From Antedon mediterranea (lineage: Eukaryota; Echinodermata; Crinoidea; Comatulida; Antedonidae), in assembly GCF_964355755.1 (NCBI RefSeq), contig NC_092674.1, forward strand, positions 16,809,001 to 16,873,000: a stretch of 64,000 bases of DNA. Reading direction: 5' to 3'. The translations under genes and the position numbers were made by a program. This document shows positions 24,201 to 36,200 of the stretch, one piece after another. Under the pieces are notes generated by a model that was given only the letters and a program-made list of their open reading frames with translations, did not search any database and was not told the origin of the DNA. Position 1 is the stretch's first letter. Each line of letters starts with the position of its first letter.

Positions 24201-27200
24201 TTTTATTTCTGGAGACGCAAATACCCACAGCCGGAATATTTTATCTCGCACATGGTTCTCTCCTAGACTGATCCATTTCAGAACATCTGTCATTTACGAA
24301 ATTCGCTTCGCCACAGCCCCCACCCTTGGGTGCCTGTGGTGAATGGACTTAGTATCTGCTCTGGGCCCCCTATTTCAAAATGCTGGATCTTCCCTGAAGT
24401 GAGTGCCTGGCAGTGAAAGTCAGTCTTCTACAAACTTTTTATACAAACTTTTATAATTATGATGCACCGCCAAATGTCTGTTCACATAATTATTCCATTA
24501 ACACCAAAGCTGTTTTCGTTTTTTAAAGATGGAAGGGACAATCCTACTTGCCTACAAGCATGCATATGCAGTATTTCTGCCAAGCTTTATTATTTTGTAG
24601 CAGACTAGCTACGTAAGTATACAACAATGGAAACATATGGTGAACTCACCAGTCTTGACAACAGCCTTATTTAGAATTGGAGACAATGACGGATCAAGTT
24701 CTTCCTGGACATTTTGTAGAAGAACTGGAAAGCCATACTGAATTGCATTTTCTAAAGTACGAAGATAATCATGCTGTTGAAGATCAATGAGTTTCAGTTG
24801 TCGCGTACCCTCCATATTCTTGATCCACTTAATGGCCTGACCTTGAGGATCTACCATCAATGGCCACCTAGTAAAAAAAAAAAGATTTATACTGGTTTCT
24901 TTTTAAATGTCAAATTTGATTCCCTATTGACTACATAAATATAAGTTTCAATATTAACCACCATTTAAGCTGTTTTTTAGTTTTATTACAAAATTGTTTA
25001 TATCTACCAAGCTATCTTCTTTGTTTTCTACCGTTACTCTCTCCACCCTCTATTCACCAGCCTGTGTCTCTTTTGTTTTATTTCTTTTATTCCTTTTTAA
25101 TTTAGCCACTCAGGCAGCGCTTGCCTGATACAGTATATCTATCAATGCACCTTCACTTGCACTGATGAAGGGCTAGTGTTGCCCGAAAGCTCTGCTAACT
25201 TTTCTGGTTGTTTTACTTTATGGTTTTGATTTAGCTTTTCACTTTTGTTTTGTATCTCCATTGAGATCCAGCCACTGTACCCACAGCATTGTAATTTTTG
25301 CCAGAAAAGTTAGCAGAGCTTTCGGGCAACACTAGCCCTTATATATACACATATCAGGCATAGAACATTACTGTAATTCTAAACCGTCCGGTGATATACT
25401 GAAATTTAATTAATTTGTTTGAAACGATAAAGATAAGGAAATCTGTGAGAATGAGAAAAAGTCACCCCAGCCGAGACTCGAACTCGGAACCTTCTGCTTG
25501 ATATGCAGATGTCCTAACCATTAGACCACTGGAGCTTTCATGGTATTGTTCAAACTCGATTGGATAGCGACCTCTTTAACACTCTCGACATGGTACAGCA
25601 CTAGTCCCTCAATTGTACGCATGCACACAAGAGATCTATATAATATATATTATGAGATCATGTTCTGAATATGAGCACTGTTTCTATAATTTGACAGTAT
25701 GATTCATATATAATTTGCACAGTGCTACGCAACATGACATTTTAGCAACTTAACACCTTAATAAAACCAATTTCCATTGGCTAGATTAAAAAAAATCCCT
25801 TAGGTTGTTAAAAATTATGGTAGCTGATTTCGAATAGATAGACCAAACATGACGTGATTCGGGTTAGTGCTTTGTTTACAAAAGCGTTGTAAAGAAAGTT
25901 GATTTTTCAGTAAACAAAAATACAATTTCCTAATAGATTTTCAATAGAAACGACATAAATAATTGCAAAATACACATACTTGTGATATTTTTTTATGAAC
26001 AAGATTTTGATATGTTAAAGATAAGTGTTTATAGTATCGTATTTGAAATTTTAATATGGATAGGTTAGGCCGTTTTTCACATTCTGAACTTCAAGGCTAA
26101 ATATCTCAAAAGTTTAGGTTGCGACTCTGCACCGCTTTTGTGATGCCAGGCCTCATATATATATATATAACTCGTGGTAAATTTAAAGCAGATCATGTAA
26201 ACGAAAGTGCTCGATACAAGATGTAGAGTCAAATAGAAATAAATGATAAAGACGCTTGTAAATTACCAATTGAACATTTTATTGCACTACAACAGGCTGT
26301 TTCATGAGTATGAACTCAATCTTCAGGTGCTTGGCTCTATTCAAAACGAATACAAAAACTATAATATAATGAGTAAACAAGTTTTTGATATACATTTCAC
26401 TCACTACAGTTTTTGGGAGTTCCACCATTCAAAAGGTGAAGGGTCTCAAATAAATATAAATGTGTAGCTCCTAATGAGATAAAACGAACATTTTTTGATT
26501 CTCATGTTGAGAGTGGATACAAACTAATTTGAATGTGAATTTGTTGTGAATACCAAAGTGACTCAAACTCTGTTGTATATGTTTAGATATTTAGATAGTA
26601 ATAAAACATTATATTACCTGTTCCCTCTGGTGACAATGACACCATTTTCAGTTGAGAATGAATCAGACGGTAATCCTTGGATATTCCAGTCCCTAACTGC
26701 AGTTGGTTTGGATAGGAATGTTGAAAATGTAAAATTGGGACTGCAGGGTACCGAAAGCTTCCGGACTTCCTTTAACCATACCTCCTTTACAAGGAAGTCA
26801 CGATACTCGGATAAGAACGGCCCCATATACGAGAGAAAACCGGCAGCTACTAGACAGTCACCAACTAGGTAAACCATGTTTTCTTCAAGTTCCTAATACA
26901 AAACAACAACCAAAATAATTATACATTGGAATTCAAATTAGCAGTTTCGAGATTAAAAAACAATAATACTATAATGAAAGATTTATTTACTACTACTACT
27001 TATGTAAAAGTAAAATTTTGGAAAATTGTAAAGTCGACCTCCATCCCCAACCAACATCATTAAAGGACAACTTTTATATATTTATATTTTGACAACGTAT
27101 TAAGGATGTACGTATGATTTTAGAACAATTTGTGAGATTTACAATTTCGCGGTACGAGCTCGCCGTACAGCCATCGCAGTAAAACTGTGACGTCATATGT

Positions 27201-30200
27201 GCATAGCAAAATGTACCTCACTGTTGTTAACATACAAGAAATAGGTACCGGTCATTTCAATTGCTAATTTGACCTGCATGTAGGCTTAAATTTGAAAAAA
27301 AAAGAAGAAACACTTCAATATCCAGATAGGCAAAAGAAAAAAGGCAAAAAATTCAACATTTCTATTTTTTATGATTTATTTATTTTTTATTTTCACATGT
27401 TGGTACTTTGCTGGAAAGATTAAGTAAGTTTGGGTTAAACCTTGTAAATAAATAAAGGAAAATAATAATAAAAATAATAACAATAAAAATAATAATAACA
27501 ATAAAAATAATAAAAATGTTGATATACAATTTGCGGTACAGAACGTGTATTAGTTCTGAAAAGAACTGTTGAGTTTCTCGACGTTTCGATCAATATGCTT
27601 TGATCGTCCTCAGGAGTGAGAATGCAGAAAGTCCAGGAAACTAATAAGAAGAATATAATAATAGAATATAAGTGGAAAGGGTGGGACTGGTGTGAGAGTC
27701 AGAAACAATGGCAAGTTTACACAGTGGGAGGGATTGAAACTAGCTATAGCAGAGCATTGTTTCTCATGAACAATAGTGAATGGAAACTTTGCTATAAAAG
27801 AGCATTGAAAAGCAAGGTGAGAGTAATAAAACTAACAATAAAATAATAATATAAAAAGAGGAATTTTTCAAGGAGACTCACTATCACCGTTCTGTTTGTC
27901 TTAATCATGCTGCGACTAACCTTTGTATTACGGAAGGTGAGAGCTGGTTATAAATTTCCATCTCTTGTTCATGGATGATCTGAAATTTTATGGATCTAAC
28001 AACGACCATCTATTTTTTAAGATATTAGAATGTCGTTTGGACTTGAAAAATGTGCGGTCCAGAAATGAAAAGCGGTTGGCTGTAGTGGATTGGATCAACC
28101 TATCAGAGAGGTTGGAGAAGACGGGTACAAATACCTTGGTATATGCAGCTGGATAAGATTCTTAATGCCAAGATGAAAGACAAGATCACAGAGTATATAA
28201 ATAGAGTTAAAAAACTATGTAAATTTAAACAAAATGGGGGAAATATGATAAGTGGCATCAACGCATGGGATGTTAGTGTGTTATGCTACAGAGCAGGGAT
28301 AATTGATTGGTCGGTGGAAAGCTGGGCAACATGGACAGAAGAACTAGAAAAATTATGGCAATGAACGGAAGTATGCATACCAGAAGTAATGATGATCAGC
28401 ATTGAAGACAGTGTAAAGAAGGAGAGTAAGTCACTGCATGGCTACCTTAAAATACATCAGAGTGGATGCTGCAATCTGCTTTGAGGGAGAAGGTGTTAGA
28501 TGGAAAAGAGAATGTTACAGATTATCAGAAAAGATGGCAAGAGGAGAAAACCAAGGGTTGGAAAGAGAAAGCACTACATGAAGAGTTTGTGCTGTATCAG
28601 GAAAGATTCTTGAAGATGGCTTAGGAATGGTTTTTTGAAGGAGACAGAAGGTTTGATACTAGCTGCTCAAACGAATGCGATAAAATACAGATAGATAAGA
28701 CATATTATCAGTGGATGCTCACTCAGAGAGAGTATAGAAATCGTCATGACAAGGTAGCATGACAAAAGCCATTAGAAGTCACAGAGAATAAAAACATTCA
28801 AATTACATGGGACATGACAGTTTACACTGATAAGAAATTAAAACACAATCGACCTGATATTACTATTCTAAAGAAATGTAGGCCCACACACGAGTGGACA
28901 TTGGTTGACATAGCTGTGCCAGCGGACCAAAATATCATAAACGGAGAGAAAGAAAAGGAAGAAAAATACCTTTTGAAATAAAGAAAATTCACAAAGCGAA
29001 CATTATAGTGATTCCAATCGTAATTGGCACTCTTGGAACAATTTAAAAAAATGCAAAAACATGGCATGAAAAATTAAATGTACCTGACATTTTAGCGGTC
29101 GGAAGACAGGATGGCATGACCTACCCTGACAAACAACAAAAATGCTTTGATTTCAAGAGGACTGTGTCATTTTATTTAGCCTGGACAATGCAACCTAGAA
29201 TTGCACACAAGGAAATTGATGCAAGCAATTTGATATATATTTGGGATATATATATTTGTGGATATAACTCAAAGTAAGGTCTTTAAAACCTATAAATGGT
29301 AAATACCTGCTGTTATAAAAAAAACAACTAGCCTATCTTAGACCTACCGTTTAATCTGAATCAAATGTACCTTTCATTTCATATTCGCGGAATGGTACAA
29401 ATAATTTAATTCGGTGAAATATGAAATTCCATTTTCACTTGGCTGTCGTCTTGTAAAAATAGACATTTTTTCTTTCACTTCATGAAGTTATTTGTACTGT
29501 ACTATTTGCACTCCTAAACATTCATTATTTGTACGTACTGGAAGCTCAAGTCGTACATTTTAACTCTGGTTATGACAGAATGTTAATGATTTCCATTATA
29601 TATTACTCATAGGCTGCTTTGAGTTATAGTTAAATATCTATCAATATACATTGTTATAACAATTTCCCAATTTGTTAGTGTTTTTGACATTAGAAATGTG
29701 GTAAATCTTAAATTGGGACAATTGGCAGTTATGGAGGGTGAATCAAAGCAGAACCATATGCAGTATAATTAATTATTACTAAATTAATTAATTTTAGGCA
29801 ATAATAATGATTTATTTGGCTAAATCTATATTTAAAGAAACTTTTAAACTAGGTCAATGTTGTTGTGTTAAATTGCTTTTCAACTTTTGTGTGTCAATTT
29901 GATTCAGTTTAGTTAATGTTGACAAGTTTTTAAGTATCTTTGTTTAATTTTATGTATTACACCCAACACATTAATTCTTTATTCATTCTGAGAAATAAGA
30001 AATTAATTTTATTTATTTATTTTTATATGCATTTTTTGTGTATCTTATTCTTGTATGCCTTATGTTATGTATTACACACTACATTTTATTATTTTAACAT
30101 TTATTTTGATTCATTTTGAGTAATAATTTTATTTATTTTTCTATGCCTTATGTTGTGTATACACACATGTTATTTTTTGCATTTATTTTGATACATTTTA

Positions 30201-33200
30201 AGTTAATATTTGGACGCAACTTTATCATCAAAGTGTGCCACTGTGAAGTTTCCAATAAATTATTATTACTTCGCTCGCATACCATTTAGTACGTGCCCAT
30301 GGATGGTACATGTAAAGTCTCAACCAAATTTGGAAAAGGCACATAAATAAATATTTACACATTACATTATAGAACCTAACCCAAAATTATTATATATATA
30401 TATATATTATTTATTTATAATGTAAACAGAGCAAATCGTTTTCAATCGCTGCTACAATTTGGTACGGAAAGTATGAACCCATTGAGAAAAAGGTTACGCA
30501 TGATTTACTGAAATTTGTCCTTAATAATAGGAATACGAATAAAACTTTATGTCCTATAAAAACCTACATCTTTCGTAAATTTATACACGCTTTTGCCCAG
30601 ATGTCTATCCCACCTCTGCAGTCACAGATTTTAAAAAAATGGATTGAATTTCTGTTATGAGTGTACTGGCTTTTGTTTGGCACTGATTTATTGCCACTGA
30701 GTGAGTGGCCAAGCGGTTAAGACAGTGAAACCGTAATTACGTAGCCATAACATCGGCAAGGGTTCGAGGCTCACTTGCTCAATGGTTCTGGTGGTAGAAC
30801 GAGTCTTATCGGATAAGGACTATAAACCGTAGGTCCAGTGTACACATAGCTCATGTGCACTTTAAAGAACCTAGTACATCTTTCGAGACGAGTAGGGGGT
30901 TACCCCGGTGTACTAGTCCACACAAAACACAGCCACTGTCACACACAGCCACTGTGCAATTGGGACTTCACCGTTTTTAGAGGTGTTTACCACCTGTTGG
31001 TCCTGATCCTTCACTAACAGTGTTAGTGCAAAGTTGAATAAATAAAATAAATAAATATTATGCCTGAGGGAATCGACACTTGGAAGATAGATTGGAATGT
31101 TCAATTCATCGCCAAGCAATACATTTGTATACATATATATTTTAATACAGTTGGTTTGTCTTCAACATTGTGATGCTGTACTCGAGCTGTTTAACTGGTT
31201 TTCAGCTATTAAAAACATTTATTGTAAAAGGAGATAGGTAAATGCAAAGCATCCTCGAATTATTGTGTGCAGGTATTTTTGAAGATCGACATCCATAGAC
31301 AGTGTATAGCACGTTCGGAAAACATTCCTATTTGGGGCAAAGCGTTGAACCTAAATTCGTTTTAAATTGTCAATAACTAATTATGTAACTAAACCTAATT
31401 AGTGTTATTTCATTAGGTGTTAAAAATCAGTACCGACAGTATGTACCAACTTTATATACCTTCGAGTAAATTTATATATAGATTATGAAAGTATAATATA
31501 CTTATAGTGACTATACATACTGATTGAAAAGACACTTTTCCTACAATTTTTTCGTTCTATTTTTATTTATGTGGATGATATTTTCGTTTTGCTTCTATCA
31601 TGCACCCACTTTTGGTGTGATAGAATAAAAAAATTAAAATGGAAGAACCTCAACTTTTCAGCAAGAATATCAGGTCTTTTATTAATGGACTCTGCCAAAA
31701 AAAGTAAGAAATATGTGTGTACATTAATGCTGTTATTACATGAGCCTAAAAACTAGTCAAAGCGAGAACTGTCTTTTTATCAACATTAAAAATTGCAGGG
31801 AAAGTGTAGTAATTACAGATCATGTGTACCTCAACATTCATTTCCCAACGTTCCCTCTCACCAGCTAAGCCAGAGACAAGCTTTCCAGCTCTATCTAATT
31901 TAATCTCCATCTGTTCAGCTTTGATTCTCAGTTCTTCTTTTTCTTTAAGTCGCTCATCATACTGCTTTTTTAGGTTTTCCATTCTATCTGTTACCTATAA
32001 ACACAAATGAAAGTGTGATTTGAAACTGAGAAATTGTAATCCTTATAAGGTTTTTTTACGCATAAAAATTTCACTGAATTTTAAAGAACATTAACAACAA
32101 CAGCAATCAGAGATTACATACTTCCGCCAAGGGCTGACCCCCCAAATTAAATATGATTAAGCCACGTTTTTACAAATATAGTAGACAAAAATATAACACG
32201 GTAATAACAATATTTCAGCTATAGATCAGCAACAATTGTCCAAATACCGTACCTCTTTAAGCTTAGCTTTTGCCTCAGCAAGAATTGCTTGTTTCTCTTG
32301 CAACTGCGATGTAGCATTGTTTAGTCGTTGTCTCTTAGGTTCCACTACACGGTAAATACGACCATACACTTCCATAGCACGTACCCACATGCACAAGGAT
32401 TTGGCAGCATTTGACACGCGTCCAATGATCTCGGGTTGGAAGTCTGGCTGGGAACAGTATTTGCCAATCTTATTCAATACACGGTCAGACATGTTCTCTT
32501 TATCAAATTCAACAAGCTCTTTTATGAAATTTTGATTACCTGTATGAAAAATTGTTTCTAAATTACATTCCTAGTTTTCACACATCAAATTACAGAATAC
32601 TAAAATATTATAGTATCAGTATCAAATTGATTAACCAATAATAAATATAATACAGATTCTGATATTAATGAGGCATACAGTACAACAAATGTCTTACAAA
32701 GATCACTATAGAAAAGTCAGACAATTATGATCTTTGCAACTGCATTATTATTGATATAAAGTTTGCAGTACACCACTGCAGTACTGTATATGATCATTTA
32801 GAATAAAATGATCACCTATTGTTTTATTATATAACACTTTGTTCTTATTTATTTCCTTCAGTAGAGATTTGTGTATTGATTATCTGAAAAACCTTTGACA
32901 ACATCTTTCTCATAACGAAACTTAGCCATAATAAGCTTTTCAGCGTGATCACTCAACCATGACATCATAGAGGTGCCATTTTGTGAATTCACATTATCCA
33001 TCATATTTTCATAACTGAAAAATTCACTACACAAAAGAAATGTCATTGTCAATGATCTCCAAAATTTCACAATATCTTTAAAATAATTTTAATTAATCCT
33101 AATAAGCTTTTCAGTGGATCACTCATCTGTGACGTAATTTATACGCCATTTTGTGAAATCACATTATCGATCATATCTCTATTACTCGTCATCACATTTC

Positions 33201-36200
33201 AATCAAATTCACTATACCTGTACATGTTTTTTTTGTAGATATATTAAGGAATAAACATTAATTTATTAGTGAATGTATTGAAAAAAAAAAACAAATTTCG
33301 GGTAAACAATAGAGGACGTGCTATGATTTAAAATTATATAGAGGGTGCTATATAAGCTAATATTAAGTTATACAAAAAATCTCGAGCATACATCATAATG
33401 GGAGTGGGATATCCAATACCAAATTTACTAGTCCTAGTCCTTTTCACCTCGTGGAGACATCGCCCGACTCTCTCTATTGACACATCAACACAACAACAAC
33501 AATACAATGTCACATGTGTGATGGGCTTGGCAGTTGATAGATGGCTGTTAATTTAAGAAATAAAGCCCTAATAAATGCTTTTGTTTAAATACTGGGAATC
33601 ATTATAAACAGTGCCAGGAGTGTTGTGAAATAACATGTTTGTTTTGGAAAAATGTTGTTTAATTTCAGTTATTTTAGATGAAAAATCTCTAGACTAGGCC
33701 CAGTTAGCCTAGACTTAAATCGTCCAGATTTTGTTTGGGAAATAACCAATTTTCGGGTAGGCATCTGAATAAAAAATTCAGGAAAATCGGAAAAACCCGC
33801 AAATTTCGGGGAACTTAGGACCTCTGATTTCAGGTTTTGAATTGTATTTCTTATCGCAGGAATTATATTCATCTGTGATTCTTTTTTATTTGCTGATATT
33901 TTCATATATGAATAAAGCATTTCTTTACAATACAAAAAGCCAAGAAAACTCATTCGTTGTCAAGAGCTAGTATGCAATGAATTTAGCAATAATGATACTG
34001 TACAAGCAATAAACATACCAAGTTGTCTTTTTGCTTCAGCCCATGTAGGATCACATCCTTTAAGTATCATGACTGCTTCCATGACCTTCTCTACCAGACC
34101 AGGTGGCTTGGCATACGATTTAATTTCTCCAACATCCTTCTTGTTTAAAGATTCCAGAGCCTAGAAATTAATGCATGCAACAATAAAACTAATAGTCCAC
34201 AGGAAAGAAACGGTTTTTGTAATGTATTCTTTGGACCCTAACACACAACTTTCAAAGTTAGAACATTTTTGGCCATGGGAAAGTAGCCTAATTTGGAGAA
34301 TTAAAAATGCAAATATAACCACCCCATATCTTGGAAACTGCTAGTAACAGAGAATTAATTATTGTGTGAAAATATTCTGAATATACATTGTATGAAAGTG
34401 CAAAAATATAAAAACTAACATTTAACATAAAATATGATGTTTTCTCTTCCTGTTAATCAATCATAGGTAATGAAAAGAGCATATTCATCATTTCATCAGT
34501 TGACATAAGGTCAAAGGTCAACATGTAATCACATTATTTGATCAGTAAATTAGTTAATTGTATTTCTTATATTTTTTTCTAGTGCACATTATTTAAAATG
34601 ATAATACTGTTACATAAATAATAAAATTAATAATACTAGAGGCTGAGCTCGCTCCCGGCCCTCTAGGAAGTGTAGACGATGGTTCTCGGAATGATAATGT
34701 TCTCCTTGTACGTTTTCTGTCGGTTACCATTATTGAAAATGCTTGACATTTGTAAAACTAAACTACCTTTATAGGGCGGAGGTGGGGAGGCGGAGTTCAT
34801 TTGAGGGAGGTGCTTATTCAAGGGATTTGTTAAATTTTTTAGTTTTAATAATATGGTAACATTTATAATCAAATGAAATCCTCTAATAGATATGAAATGC
34901 TCCCTTGTGTATAAAAGAGAGAAAATAGTTGAAACCAGGTTGTTGCGAGGTGAACTCATCGTGAACCCGGAAATTACTTTGACCACGAAGAATTGAAAAT
35001 GAGTTGAAAATCTACTGTTGAAATCATAAATTTTGTTAAAAAACTCTTTATAATATCTTCCTAAGATAGAAATATGGAACAATATCGTAATAGTGAAAAC
35101 TAATGTTATCAAATTTACATTTCACGGTACATATGAGATAGATCAGGTAGGTATACAAGGCAGAGATTTGTACCGAAATTTTTCCATTGTGCTCGCCTAT
35201 GTCAGAATTAACCATAATTTATATATAGATGACTGTTAAAATGTTATGCTGACTTTCAACGCAATAAGGCAATAAGGTCTACAATTCATTGGATTATTTC
35301 GATCTGTCAATCTGATATAGTAGGATCTGACGCAAATAATCATATGTGAATGGATATAGAATTTTTTTACATGAGAATTGTGAGAATTTAAGGCTCTAAC
35401 TAGGTTAGGCCAGGGCCAAGAAAAGCAAGCGTGGTTTTGAATACCATCACACCGGACCCTACCATCATGGACAGTGTCAAATGAAACTGCACTCACTGGG
35501 CCTACAATTATTGGAAATTGAGCCTAAGGATTACCGGAAATTTATCAATTTATAACTGGTGAGTTTATCTACAGAACAATATACTAGCAGTTTTGGATTC
35601 CTCTATTAATGTGAGATTTTACAGGAAAAATTGTTGGTAGCTTTTTCCTTTTTGCGCCAAACCATAATAATAGAGTTGCGGCATCACAATAGAGTTACGA
35701 CATCACAATAGAGTTACGACATCACAATAGAGTTACGTAATAGCCACAACGTTCGTACGTTGCTTTGTTTACAAACACTGGAGATGACATTCAACGGAAT
35801 TTTGACAGCTTTTTGCATCTACTTGACGATCTTACGTTACACAATAAACGTAACGAATGGAATTACGAATGATATCCCAGGTCCTACCTAAAAAAAGCGA
35901 AAAACTAAATCAAAACGATAAAGTAAAACAGCCAGAAAAGTTAGCAGAGCTTTCGGGCAACACTAGCCCTTCATCAATGCAAGTGAAGGAATTTGGATAA
36001 CGTCATAGCTATTTATAATGATATATTTAATTTCCTCAACAAATTGATGTAAATAAATATTGAGCTATAATAGGCATTGAATTTTGCGCTTTTTTCAGGG
36101 CTTCCCATAGATGTACGTTCACATTGAACTTGAACGTACAAACAAAATTCATGGAAACATTTGTATGAACAAAACTGTATCAAATTTTTGTCATGAGTAC

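Noticed and set aside
26614-26877. Start codon inside exon W18 as an independent gene
   Set aside because: The Met is internal to DNAH2. The frame continues upstream into a valid acceptor and joins W17 in phase.
32858-33070. Minus-strand ORF between W15 and W16 as an extra DNAH2 exon
   Set aside because: W15 and W16 already join in phase (RQL-GNQNF) and match DNAH2 without a gap. The ORF sits in a local DNA repeat whose second copy is not open.
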